This document shows, piece after piece, positions 1 through 7,806 of a stretch of 64,000 nucleotides of DNA. Below the pieces are notes generated by a model. The model made no database searches, was not told the origin of the DNA, and saw only the letters and a list, made by a program, of their open reading frames with translations. Position 1 is the first letter of the stretch, and every line of letters begins with the position of its first letter. Position numbers and translations under genes: made by a program. Location: the NCBI GenBank assembly GCA_963422655.1, contig OY730440.1, positions 2,418,001 to 2,482,000 of the forward strand, given 5' to 3'. The stretch comes from CATQHS01 sp963422655. Lineage in GTDB: Bacteria > Actinomycetota > Acidimicrobiia > Acidimicrobiales > Aldehydirespiratoraceae.

Positions 1-88
1 CATGGGCTTGGGCATACACACCATCGTCGACCCTGACTTTCCGGCCTACGACGCAATCCCGAACGTGCGGCCCGGCCGGCTCGGGTAG
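1..88 (+). CDS. C-terminal end of an unidentified protein (cut by window start)
   Basis: An open frame enters from before the window and stops at TAG 86-88, giving a tail of about 28 residues that ends NVRPGRLG. An ATG at position 2 lies in frame but is probably internal. The piece is too short to assign to a family. It may also be a decayed remnant, because no clear gene follows for 300 bases. Confidence 0.3.
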   Translation, partial: MGLGIHTIVDPDFPAYDAIPNVRPGRLG

Positions 89-312
89 CGGTGCCGAGGA
101 CCCCAGGCAAGCCCGATGTCCGGGCCGGCTGTCCAGAGGCTCATGTCCCCGGTGATTGGATACGAATCGGGAACCTGGTCAGTTCGGTTTCGTAGCCTTT
201 GCGGTATGCACGATCGTTGACCTCGGGCCGGTCCCGGGTCGAGCTGGCTGCCGGCGGGAGATGTGTGAACGGGTTGACGATCGCCGCTTCGGTTGTGGGT
301 CACTAAAAGGTG
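89..312. other. Non-coding stretch, nothing recognised
   Basis: Between the first partial frame and the promoter at 313 I see no gene with plausible start, composition or family resemblance on either strand. A minus-strand open frame over 46-303 looks like a composition artefact. Confidence 0.4.
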
Positions 313-341
313 TTGACTGAACAGGCGTTAGGTGTTAATCT
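313..341 (+). promoter_or_regulatory. Housekeeping-type promoter of the first secreted paralogue
   Basis: TTGACT at 313-318, a 17-base spacer and TAATCT at 336-341 form a near-consensus sigma-70 promoter about 57 bases before the start codon at 399. The -10 hexamer lies inside a 13-bp tandem duplication, so a second TAATCT sits at 349-354. The call comes from the sequence only. Confidence 0.6.
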
Positions 342-355
342 CAGGTGTTAATCTC
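330..355. repeat. 13-bp tandem duplication over the -10 box
   Basis: The unit aggtgttaatctc occurs twice head to tail with no mismatch (330-342 and 343-355). It duplicates the -10 element of the promoter. Confidence 0.9.
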
Positions 356-398
356 ACAGGTCGGTTTGAACTAGTTACGGTTAGTGAAGGGAGTCATG

Positions 399-1859
399 AT
401 GAGAAATCGGATCCTCAAGAAGCTGTTCATCGTCATGTTGGCGTTGACGCTCGCCGTTGGGGTTGCGACACCAACGCATGGTGCCAGCGGGCGTCGGTTG
501 GCTCAGGCAGACTCGGGGGCCCTGACCGCTGAGAAGGCGGGCCGTTTGGTTGGTAACTATGTTGGGCTCCGTCAGTTGTGGTTGGATTTGGCCGCTGATG
601 TTTACTGGGATGCTGGCGGGTCTAGGCGATCTGACATCACTGCGCTGACGGGTCCGTTCAAGACGGCTCTGGAGGATGTGCTCGCGGATTATTTCGCGGG
701 GCATGTGCAGACACCACCCGCGATTTCGAATACGACGATTGATGCGGCTGCTCTAAAAGCTAAGCGTGCGGCTCAAGCGTTCTTGGGTTTCACGCCGCGC
801 ACTGACCGCGACGAGTGGCGCGATGGCAGATATAACGAGCTAGATAAGCCTCACCCGAGTCTTCGGTACACGAACTGGGGTACCTTTTACAGTACTTTCT
901 TACGGACTGCTACCGAAGGGTGGGCAAAGAGTGATTCGTTTGTGGCCCGTGTGGAGCGTCTGCGTGATCTGTACACAGCGATGAGTGAGGCCTGGCCAGC
1001 TTCGGCTGATCGGAGCGCGCTGGATAACATGTTCAACGGTGTCGGCAGTGCCCCTGGTTTGGGTAATGACATCAAGTTGAATATCGGTGGCCCAGTATGG
1101 AGCTCGGAAGGTCCCTTGGCTCCGCAGGTCGGTCGTTTGGTCGGGCAGTACATTAATCTTAGGCGTTATTGGAATGCTCTGATGCTAAGCAGTGATTGGG
1201 ATTCTGCGTGGTCTGATGTAACCACGATGGCAAGGGCTTCGGCTGGGGTAGAGAAACATCTTGAGAATGTGGTTACGGGCTATTTCCGCAAGAACCTGCA
1301 GGAAAGTGGGCCAGCATCAAAGGCTCGTTCTGCGGCTCAAAAGGCTCTCGCTATCACAGATCCGGATGGGGCGGACGTCCGAGGTGATATCTATGACGAT
1401 CTGGGTGGGCCCTGGGGCCGCCGTGGGGTTCGCTACGCAGCCTGGGGTAACTTCTATAAAGGTCTCAGTGATGCGGTAAAGGATGACATACCTAAAACCA
1501 CGTTCGGAGAGAAGATGGGCCGGTTGCTGGGCCTGTACACGAAGCATCATAAGGCATGGCCCAAGGCAGGCTCGACACTATTGTTCAAAGCCCTCGCCAA
1601 TGACATCGCCGCCTACATGCATAAAGAGGGCATCGTTGGACCTGTCAGTTACGTAAGATCCACTGGCCACGGCGTATGGGGGACACCTCCAGCATCGGTG
1701 ATAGCCGCTAGGCTTTCCTATTTCGTCCAGGGTTACCGACTGCAGCAACTCCAAAACGCGTTCGGCACGGGCCTTCCCAAACAAGGCGCAACCACCCCAC
1801 GCGCAAGCTGGCCTGAATGGCACGCTTTCTACGACTCATTCAGAGAGACTGCGGGGTAG
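399..1859 (+). CDS. Secreted three-module protein of unknown family (paralogue 1)
   Basis: 486 residues. ATG 399 is chosen over GTG 384 and ATG 396 because AAGGGAG at 388-393 is best spaced for it. A classical Sec signal peptide (basic N-terminus, hydrophobic core, Ala-rich cleavage region near THGASG) is followed by the signature RLAQAD. The mature part is predicted helical and built of three diverged modules. Each ends in a Trp/Phe-Tyr motif (NWGTFYSTF, AWGNFYKGL, EWHAFYDSF). The first two open with a GRLVGxY motif, and further xGRLLGLY-like helices lie between. There is no anchor, SLH domain or recognisable catalytic motif. The gene at 2869 encodes a clear paralogue. Its GC is lower than the housekeeping genes, as is common for secreted accessory proteins. 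Role unknown; a surface or extracellular structural role is a guess. Confidence 0.8.
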   Translation: MRNRILKKLFIVMLALTLAVGVATPTHGASGRRLAQADSGALTAEKAGRLVGNYVGLRQLWLDLAADVYWDAGGSRRSDITALTGPFKTALEDVLADYFAGHVQTPPAISNTTIDAAALKAKRAAQAFLGFTPRTDRDEWRDGRYNELDKPHPSLRYTNWGTFYSTFLRTATEGWAKSDSFVARVERLRDLYTAMSEAWPASADRSALDNMFNGVGSAPGLGNDIKLNIGGPVWSSEGPLAPQVGRLVGQYINLRRYWNALMLSSDWDSAWSDVTTMARASAGVEKHLENVVTGYFRKNLQESGPASKARSAAQKALAITDPDGADVRGDIYDDLGGPWGRRGVRYAAWGNFYKGLSDAVKDDIPKTTFGEKMGRLLGLYTKHHKAWPKAGSTLLFKALANDIAAYMHKEGIVGPVSYVRSTGHGVWGTPPASVIAARLSYFVQGYRLQQLQNAFGTGLPKQGATTPRASWPEWHAFYDSFRETAG

Positions 1860-1908
1860 GTCTGAGGCTGAGCCATCAGGGGTAGGTCTGGGGCTGAGCC
1901 ATAAGGTT
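1857..1908. repeat. 26-bp imperfect tandem duplication including the stop codon
   Basis: Copies at 1857-1882 and 1883-1908 begin at the TAG stop of the preceding gene and differ at a few bases. The stop codon and its downstream flank were duplicated. Confidence 0.85.
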
Positions 1909-1911
1909 CGC

Positions 1912-2160
1912 CCCGGTCCTGCAGCTGCTGCTCGGCGCGAACGTAGACTCCGTTTACCTCTCGCCCGCGCCGCTGTACCACTCGGCGCTCCCTGCGGTTC
2001 AACATGTAACTGCCCGGCGGGTTCGGTCAAGTTGGGGGCCTTGCTCGGCGAGCAACTCGACAACAACGATGACCTGGTCTTGTTGGGCTTCGTCGAGTTC
2101 GCCGAACCATTCGGCGACTCGTCGGTGTCGTTGATTTCCCAAACCATTCCCGCAACATAG
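1912..2160 (+). pseudogene. Decayed acyl-CoA synthetase fragment fused to an unknown gene 3' end
   Basis: Positions 1937-1985 translate to DSVYLSPAPLYHSA, typical of the core of fatty-acyl-CoA synthetases of the ANL superfamily. An extra base near 1988 breaks the frame; reading resumes one frame over as SLRFNM, where the family has APLRFNM. No start or adenylation core precedes it. From about 2032 a different open stretch (LGALLGEQLDNNDDLVLLGF and onward) runs to TAG 2158-2160. Whether that part belongs to the same ancestral gene is unclear. Its stop lies in the arm of a terminator palindrome, which suggests a true former gene end. Confidence 0.55.
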
Positions 2161-2188
2161 ATTTGACTCAATATCGAGTCAAATCTAT
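2157..2188. terminator. Perfect palindrome between convergent gene ends (bidirectional terminator)
   Basis: Two 13-base arms (atagatttgactc and its exact complement) flank a 6-base loop at 2170-2175. The TAG of the plus-strand remnant (2158-2160) and the TAG of the minus-strand remnant (2185-2187) both fall in the arms. There is no long T-tract, so a role in RNA processing or protein binding is also possible. Confidence 0.65.
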
Positions 2189-2609
2189 TGTTCGGTGTGG
2201 AGGAGGCCGACGCCCATCCGGTAGTTGGTGAGCAGGTTCGTCATCACCAACCCCATCTCGTCGACGTCGAGTTGCTGCCGCATTGACCAGGTGGCTCGAT
2301 CGCTGTCGATTGGCGGCCCGCCACGAGACCCACCGCCCACGCGTAGGCCACACTGAACTGGGCCGGTCCACGGTTGCGAAGCATCGTCATGCTGGCGACC
2401 ACATGCGCTGCTCGCTATCGATCTAGGACATCGCTCCGGAGAGCGCCCAACGCGTCGGCTGGTGTAACTGGCACCGCGTGTCGTCTCGCCACGACCCAGG
2501 TGAGGTTCAGTGACTCCCACAGCCGGTCGCGGTATCGCCCAAACAGTGTACTGGTGGCCTGTTCGTCAACGCCATCCACAGCACAATGACGTCTTGAGGG
2601 TTGCCCCAC
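2185..2609 (-). pseudogene. Frame-broken 3' part of an unidentified gene
   Basis: On the minus strand a coding-like stretch begins near 2609 (LFGRYRDRLWESLNLTW and onward). It hits an in-frame TAG at about 2424, continues in the same frame (AAHVVASMTMLRNRGPAQF), and is then best read in another frame, ending MGLVMTNLLTNYRMGVGLLH and stopping at 2185-2187. At least one stop and one frameshift are needed, so it looks inactivated. I do not recognise the family. Confidence 0.4.
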
Positions 2610-2684
2610 GACGTCCTGCGGATGATGTACGCTGGCGACGCTAGCGTCTACCCGCCCAGCACGGCGATTCCTGGAGCCGCCCTT

Positions 2685-2722
2685 GACCTCCTCCGCCGTC
2701 TCGGACCTCCTCCGCCGTCTCG
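2685..2722. repeat. 19-bp perfect tandem duplication
   Basis: gacctcctccgccgtctcg occurs at 2685-2703 and again at 2704-2722 without mismatch, in otherwise non-coding DNA before the second secreted paralogue. Confidence 0.9.
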
Positions 2723-2776
2723 CGAAACGCCGCTAGATCATGCGTTCTTGGTCGCCGATTGAGCGCACGACAACTA

Positions 2777-2812
2777 ATCTACCCAAACTGTTGCATCTAC
2801 CCAAACTGTTGA
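2777..2812. repeat. 18-bp tandem duplication upstream of the second paralogue
   Basis: atctacccaaactgttgc at 2777-2794 is followed by a copy at 2795-2812 that differs only at its last base. The second copy supplies part of the -35 region of the promoter at 2809. Confidence 0.9.
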
Positions 2813-2836
2813 AAAGATTGATTAGGTGTCTATCCT
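2809..2836 (+). promoter_or_regulatory. Probable promoter of the second secreted paralogue
   Basis: TTGAAA (2809-2814), a 16-base spacer and TATCCT (2831-2836) sit about 32 bases before the start codon at 2869, leaving room for a short leader with the AGAGGGGG ribosome site at 2854-2861. Confidence 0.5.
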
Positions 2837-2868
2837 CCCGGTGTTACATCTTCAGAGGGGGAATTACT

Positions 2869-4368
2869 ATGAGGAAGCTGCTTGTTGTCGCTTTGGCGTT
2901 TGCTTTGACGGTTACGGTTGCTGCGAACCCGACGTATGGTGCCAGTGGGCCTCGGTTGGCTCAGGCGGGTTCGGAGTCCCTGACGGCTGAGGAGGCGGGC
3001 CGTCTGGCTGGTCACTATCTTGGGTTGCGTCAGTTGTGGTTGGATTTGGCCGCTGATTCTAACTGGGATGACGACGGGTCTGAGCAATCTGATATCACTG
3101 CGCTGACGGATCCGTTCAAGACGGCTCTGGTGGGTGTGCTCGCGAATTACTTTGAGGGGCATGTGCAGACACCTCCCGCGATTTCGGGAAAGACTGTTGA
3201 TATTGCACGTGGCGCGGCTTCGACTGCAGCTTTCTCCATCGTGAATTTCGAAAAATCGTCCTGCACTGGACTTAGTCACAATAACAAATGCATATATAGA
3301 AATCGCGGTACCGTATACAACCATCTTGATGACCCTCGGCCACCAATTCGGTACACGAACTGGGATACCTTTTACAATACGCTCCTTGATACTGCAACCA
3401 CCGAATGGGGCAGAAAGTGTTCGTTTGTGGTCCAGGTGGAGCGGTTGCGTGATCTGTACACAGCGATAAGTGAGGCCTGGCCAGCTTCGACCGCCCGGAG
3501 CGCGCTGGATGACATGTTCAACGGTACTAGCAGTACCCCTAGCTTAGATAATGACATCAAGTTGAATATCGATCGTGGCATATCAGGGTGTCTCACAGCT
3601 CCGCAGGCTGGTCTCATGGTCGGGCAGTACATCAATTTACAACAATATTGGAAGGAATTGATCGGCACCAGGACTTGGAAGAATATTGCGGTGTCTGATA
3701 ATGCAAAGGTAGATGCGGTTTCTGCTGATGTGAAGAAACACATTGAGAATGTGATTACAGACTATTTCGAGTGGAACATTGAGACAAGCCAGGATGGCGT
3801 TGAGGTTAGTGGGCCAGCGTCGCGCGCTCGTTCTGCGGCCCAGGACGCGCTCGCTATCACAGATCCGGATCCGGTAGGGGTCCGAGGTGATATATATGTC
3901 AAACTAGGTAGTCCCTGGCCTCAAGACCGATACGACGCCTGGGATGGCTTCTATAACAGTCTCAGCGATGCGGCAAAGGACGACATACCTAAATCCATGT
4001 CCTACCAGAAGTTAGGTCGGTTGCTGGGCCTGTACACGAAACTCTATAATGCAACACCGTCACAGGACCGAAGCGGGCTCGACACCATGTTCAATGCCCT
4101 CACCGCTGACATCGGCACCTACATGGATTTGAATCGCAAGACAATGATCGGATCTCTCTCGAATCTTAGAGGCGATGCAGAGCTTACGGGGTGTATTGAT
4201 TGTCCACCTTTAGTGGCATTGATATCCGCTAGGTTTTATCTATTCGTCCGAGGTGCCTCACTGCAGCAACTCCAAGACGCGTTCGGCACAAATATGGGCT
4301 CAAAGCATCGCATACTCTTTAGAAAATGGTACCTATTCTATGATGCATTCAAAGAAGCCGCTGGGTAG
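2869..4368 (+). CDS. Secreted three-module protein of unknown family (paralogue 2)
   Basis: 499 residues from ATG 2869, which has a strong ribosome site 7 bases upstream; the frame opens earlier but only the 2869 start exposes the signal peptide (MRKLLVVALAFALTVTVA). The mature start ASGPRLAQAG matches the ASGRRLAQAD of the protein at 399, and the two are similar throughout. Three modules end in NWDTFYNTL, AWDGFYNSL and KWYLFYDAF. Unlike paralogue 1 it carries several Cys residues in inserted loops (for example SSCTGLSHNNKC and TGCIDCPP), suggesting disulfides in the secreted protein. Its 3' end is one base from the convergent OLD-type gene. Function unknown. Confidence 0.8.
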   Translation: MRKLLVVALAFALTVTVAANPTYGASGPRLAQAGSESLTAEEAGRLAGHYLGLRQLWLDLAADSNWDDDGSEQSDITALTDPFKTALVGVLANYFEGHVQTPPAISGKTVDIARGAASTAAFSIVNFEKSSCTGLSHNNKCIYRNRGTVYNHLDDPRPPIRYTNWDTFYNTLLDTATTEWGRKCSFVVQVERLRDLYTAISEAWPASTARSALDDMFNGTSSTPSLDNDIKLNIDRGISGCLTAPQAGLMVGQYINLQQYWKELIGTRTWKNIAVSDNAKVDAVSADVKKHIENVITDYFEWNIETSQDGVEVSGPASRARSAAQDALAITDPDPVGVRGDIYVKLGSPWPQDRYDAWDGFYNSLSDAAKDDIPKSMSYQKLGRLLGLYTKLYNATPSQDRSGLDTMFNALTADIGTYMDLNRKTMIGSLSNLRGDAELTGCIDCPPLVALISARFYLFVRGASLQQLQDAFGTNMGSKHRILFRKWYLFYDAFKEAAG

Positions 4369-4369
4369 T

Positions 4370-6106
4370 TCAGCCCGCTCCCGCGGCCTTTGCGGTGTGC
4401 ATGATGGCATCGAGTTTCTTGATGACCTCGGGGCTGATCTCGTTTCGTGGCATGTGCTGTACGAGCGTATGGAAATTGGTCTTTCTCAACAGGTTCGGCT
4501 GGGACAACTTCTCGAAGTATCGGATAAAAAGAGGCGATAAGAAGTCGTCACTCACCTTCGCCTCGGTGTCCCAGGGAGAACCTCGGCCCAGTGCCTTCAT
4601 AGCATTTTCAATCTCGTCGATGGATCCACGCATTGCCTTGAGCCGTCTGTTGACTTCGGCTTCGATGAACAGCGGTCCGGTGTGGGTTTCGGTGTGGGAT
4701 CGTGCCGATGCGGACGCGTATTCTTCAAGGGTCGCTCGGGTGCAGAGGTAGTTCTCGATCTCCCGCTGCTGCCATTCAAGGCACTGCAGGTCGCCTCCGG
4801 ACGGATCTCCGCCGAGGCTGTCGAGGAGCACGATTCCGCTCAGTTCCGGTAACGCTTCTCTCAGACCGTAATAATGGCGCTTGGCCTTTGCCAAGTTGTC
4901 GCCGACGTAGTGCACAAAAACTTGCTCTAGAGCGTGCTGCACATCGTCGCGCTCTAGCAGGCGAGCGAATGCGTGCAAGATGGCCAGATCAGTAGAGCCT
5001 TCGAGATAAAGCACCCAGCCGGTCTGTTCCGCCAGAGCATAGTGGTCGAACCCAATTTCTTTGAGCGCTTTGAGAACTTGGCTGCCACGATCGTCGATAC
5101 GATGGGGTGCACCTACGAAGGCGATCACCATGTCTCGGCCAGCGGCTTCGTTGAGCAACACTTCTGAGTGACTGGCCACGATGATCTGGCTGCTGGTGGC
5201 TGCGGCCGCTTCCGTGATGCGCTGGTAGATCTGGCGCTGCCTGAGTATCTCCAGGTGCGCATCGGGCTCATCAAGTAATAGCACGGTACCCGGGTTGGCG
5301 TACATGTAAGCGAAGATCAATAGCGTCTGTTGGAGCCCCCGCCCGCTGGAGGAAAGGTCGAGCGTCACATTATTTTCGGTGTAGCTCATGGTGATCTCAC
5401 CCCGTTCTCTGAGGTAACGGGGTGGATCGAGCCGAGCACCGAAGAGCTGATCGATGTCTTCGGTCAACTGAGTCCATTGTTCATGGTGATCTTCGTGGAT
5501 GTACCAGCAGAGGTTGCGCAGCACCTCAGCAGTGCGGCCTTCGCCGACTCTTACATTGACCGCACCATGATCCAGACGGGTCTCAGTGGCTGCGAGTCCC
5601 GACATGGGCGGCAAGAAGGCTACTTCTACGCTCAGGGCCTCGGTAGGGATGGGCATACGATCCGGCGGTACGCAGTCGCCGGTCTTCAACGGGCGGCAAT
5701 AAAACGATTCCGGGTTGGCGTAGTCAAGCTCGAGTCCACAAGTCCATTTGCCGCTGGCACCGACCCCGTCGACGACTATTTCAATGCAGACGTTGCTTAT
5801 TGTCTGCTGGCCGTCGACCTTGCTCGTTTGACGCGTACGAAGCTCGTGCCACAGCAGTTTTGCCGTCGGCGTCGGGACGGCGACAAGGTCACGACGGTTC
5901 ACTGTGACCCCAGGCCGCTTCTGCGGCCCGGTCACCCCACCGTGCTTTTCGTTCCAACGCTTGAGGCCCAGGTTCCACAGCGCCAGGGCTTGCATGGCTG
6001 ATGTTTTGCCCGAATTGTTGGGCCCGATTAGCACAACCGGGCTGGCGAGCTCGATCTCCACTCGATCGAAGCGCTTGAAGTTCCCGATGGCAAGGTTTGT
6101 CAGCAC
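4370..6106 (-). CDS. OLD-family ATPase with TOPRIM nuclease domain
   Basis: 578 residues from GTG 6106, preceded by AAAAGGA. The N-terminal ABC/SMC-like ATPase has Walker A GPNNSGKT (28-35), a signature-like LSSSGRGLQQ (about 251-260), Walker B TVLLLDEPDAHLE (about 274-286) and a switch His in ASHSE (about 311-315). A TOPRIM-like region follows, with the acidic LYLEGSTD (about 367-373) and LLDSLGGD (about 427-434), then REIENYL, common in these nucleases. Family members are DNA nucleases used in phage defence (P2 Old, Gabija GajA). No UvrD/GajB helicase or reverse transcriptase is adjacent, so it is better called a stand-alone class 1 type. The neighbouring restriction-enzyme stub suggests a former defence patch. 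Defence function is inferred. Confidence 0.85.
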   Translation of the reverse strand: MLTNLAIGNFKRFDRVEIELASPVVLIGPNNSGKTSAMQALALWNLGLKRWNEKHGGVTGPQKRPGVTVNRRDLVAVPTPTAKLLWHELRTRQTSKVDGQQTISNVCIEIVVDGVGASGKWTCGLELDYANPESFYCRPLKTGDCVPPDRMPIPTEALSVEVAFLPPMSGLAATETRLDHGAVNVRVGEGRTAEVLRNLCWYIHEDHHEQWTQLTEDIDQLFGARLDPPRYLRERGEITMSYTENNVTLDLSSSGRGLQQTLLIFAYMYANPGTVLLLDEPDAHLEILRQRQIYQRITEAAAATSSQIIVASHSEVLLNEAAGRDMVIAFVGAPHRIDDRGSQVLKALKEIGFDHYALAEQTGWVLYLEGSTDLAILHAFARLLERDDVQHALEQVFVHYVGDNLAKAKRHYYGLREALPELSGIVLLDSLGGDPSGGDLQCLEWQQREIENYLCTRATLEEYASASARSHTETHTGPLFIEAEVNRRLKAMRGSIDEIENAMKALGRGSPWDTEAKVSDDFLSPLFIRYFEKLSQPNLLRKTNFHTLVQHMPRNEISPEVIKKLDAIMHTAKAAGAG

Positions 6107-6225
6107 AGCATCCTTTTCAGCTTGCGACGGCTCACGATTTACAAACTACGGCAAGTCGCCGAGTCAGTGTCGTAATCGGCATCGGCGTGTCGTAGCCGAC
6201 CCGGGCGCGTTTCTTGGCTGTGGTT

Positions 6226-6310
6226 GCGCGCTCCCGGGATCGCTAGGCGCGGTTGGCTCGGGTGAAGCGACGTTTGGACAGGTAACCAAACACCACCGAG
6301 ATGGCGACCG
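6226..6310. repeat. Copy of the 3' end of the DrrB-like permease gene
   Basis: About 75-80 bp here match the 3' end of the ABC permease gene at 6963-7040 with few changes. They encode the same C-terminus (YLSKRRFTRANRA and stop) on the minus strand. The two direct copies bracket about 730 bp holding a restriction-endonuclease stub and the VOC gene. Confidence 0.9.
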
Positions 6311-6447
6311 CCCGTGACTTCGGCACGGGTACCAGTGTCCAGCACACTGCGGCGTCGCGACTTGGTCGCTTGGGATTGCCGGACGTCCCAGTAGCCCGCC
6401 ACGGCGTCGTGGACGAGATGGCTGTAGTCGGGGAGGTCTGAAGGCAT
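6298..6447 (-). pseudogene. 5' stub of a PaeR7I/XhoI-like type II restriction endonuclease
   Basis: Reading minus from ATG 6447 gives about 50 residues, beginning MPSDLPDYSHLVHDAVAGYW and including DTGTRAEVTGGRHL. This resembles the N-terminus of PaeR7I-family endonucleases, where a tryptophan-containing helix is followed by a conserved AVTGGKxMDGF-type segment. After GGRHL the frame runs into the duplicated ABC-permease 3' end, so the rest of the enzyme is missing. No cognate adenine methylase is in the window. The family call rests on recognised motifs, not on a search. Confidence 0.6.
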
Positions 6448-6497
6448 GGGTTCTCCGGTAGCGGGTAGCAGCTCTCGTTGACCGGTAGGGTCGGGTC

Positions 6498-6863
6498 ATG
6501 GGCGAATTCCGTGTCATCTTCGTGGCCGAAGACTATGACGCAACCGTTGGTTTCTTCACCGAGGTGATGGGCCTCGAAGTCGAGCGGTCCTTCGGCGAGA
6601 TCTTCAAGGGGACGATTCTGCTGGCCGCCGCGGGTCGTATCGAGGTCATCGAGGCCAGCGCGGGATGGGATCGGCCTGCAGTGACCGGGGTGTCGGTTTC
6701 ATGGCAGGTCACCGACGCTGATGCCGAGCACGCTCGTCTGGTTTCAGCCGGGGCCACCATCGTGCGATCGCCGCAAATCCAGCCGTGGGGCCACAAGAGC
6801 TTCGAGCTGGCCGGCCCTGACGGCTTGAGGATCATTCTCTTCGAGGTAGTGCCGCCAGCCTAG
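6498..6863 (+). CDS. VOC (glyoxalase/bleomycin-resistance) family protein
   Basis: 121 residues, the usual length of a single-domain vicinal-oxygen-chelate protein. The N-terminal FRVIFVAEDYDATVGFFTEV and the C-terminal GHKSFELAGPDGLRIILFE are the two typical beta-alpha-beta halves, the second ending in the conserved phase of family metal ligands. Substrate unknown. The gene lies alone, divergent from the restriction-enzyme stub and convergent with the ABC exporter, between two copies of the permease 3' end, so it may have been carried in by that rearrangement. Confidence 0.85.
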   Translation: MGEFRVIFVAEDYDATVGFFTEVMGLEVERSFGEIFKGTILLAAAGRIEVIEASAGWDRPAVTGVSVSWQVTDADAEHARLVSAGATIVRSPQIQPWGHKSFELAGPDGLRIILFEVVPPA

Positions 6864-6962
6864 GTGTACTGGGTAGTCAGGTTGGTGATAGTCGGCTGGT
6901 TGGTGGGTGTCCGTCGAGGTCGTTGTGGCGTCGGGTGTGGTTGTAGTTGTGGAGCCATGGTG

Positions 6963-7040
6963 GCGCGCTCCCGGATCGCTAGGCGCGGTTGGCTCGGGTG
7001 AAGCGACGTTTGGACAGGTAACCGAACACCACCGCGATGC
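6963..7040. repeat. Second copy of the ABC-permease 3' repeat (native location)
   Basis: This is the intact gene end that matches 6226-6310. It includes the permease stop codon (6979-6981) and about 60 bases of upstream coding sequence plus about 15 bases downstream. Confidence 0.9.
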
Positions 7041-7806
7041 CGATGGCCCACCCGATGGCCAGCCCGAGATCCTGGCCCGGGCTGTAGCCGTTGTAGAGGG
7101 CCCTGGAAGCGTTGGTGGCGGCCGTGAACGGGTTCACGTCGGCGAACCACCGAAGCGGTGCGGGAAAGGTGGTCGGATCGACGAAGGCCGACGACACGAA
7201 GGTCATCGGGAACATCCAAAGAAACCCGGCCGAGTTGACCGTCTCCACCGAGGTGACCGAAAGGCCGATCAGGGCATGAACCCAACTGAAGGCGTAACTG
7301 AAGCTCAGCAGTAGGGCGCTGGCGGCGACAGCGGCCAGGATCGAACCTTCGAAACGGAACCCGACCATGAAACCTACGGCCACCATGATCACGAAGGTGA
7401 ACGCGTTACGCACCAGGTCTGAGACGGTCCGGCCTATCAGCACTGAGGGCTGGCTCATGGGAAGGGAGCGCAGCCGCTCGATCAGGCCTTTCTGCATGTC
7501 TTCGGCTATCCCGAACCCGGTGAAGCTGGAGCCGAAGAGCACGGTCTGAGCGAAGACTCCCGGCAGCAGATACTGCTGGTAGTTGTCGAAACCTTCGACA
7601 GCAATCGAGCCGCCGAACACGTAGACGAACAGCAATACGAACATCACCGGTTGGATGGTGGCGACGATCATCAGGTCGGTGGTGCGGGGCACGATGCGCA
7701 GGTGGCGTCCGGCCTCGGTCCAGGTGTCTCTCAGCAACCAGATCGATCCTCGGGGTGCTTCCCATTTCTGTGACACCGACCCGAGGCCCGCTTCGGTGAC
7801 GGTCAC
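6979..7806 (-). CDS. ABC-2 type permease, DrrB-like
   Basis: 275 residues. The start is taken as GTG 7806, which overlaps the TGA of the upstream ATPase gene in a GTGA junction; the frame is open further but that part is the ATPase in another frame. Six hydrophobic segments follow a short cytoplasmic N-terminus, with the family stretch TTDLMIVATIQPVMFVLLFV and the loop FADVNPFTAATNASRAL near the end. With the ATPase it should form a drug or lipid exporter of the daunorubicin-resistance type. The last residues RFTRANRA are also encoded by the duplicated fragment at 6226-6310. Confidence 0.85.
   Translation of the reverse strand: MTVTEAGLGSVSQKWEAPRGSIWLLRDTWTEAGRHLRIVPRTTDLMIVATIQPVMFVLLFVYVFGGSIAVEGFDNYQQYLLPGVFAQTVLFGSSFTGFGIAEDMQKGLIERLRSLPMSQPSVLIGRTVSDLVRNAFTFVIMVAVGFMVGFRFEGSILAAVAASALLLSFSYAFSWVHALIGLSVTSVETVNSAGFLWMFPMTFVSSAFVDPTTFPAPLRWFADVNPFTAATNASRALYNGYSPGQDLGLAIGWAIGIAVVFGYLSKRRFTRANRA

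Noticed and set aside
2374..2609. Plus-strand open frame over the decayed minus-strand gene
   Set aside because: The minus-strand translation is more protein-like, and the frame has no start signal or family resemblance.
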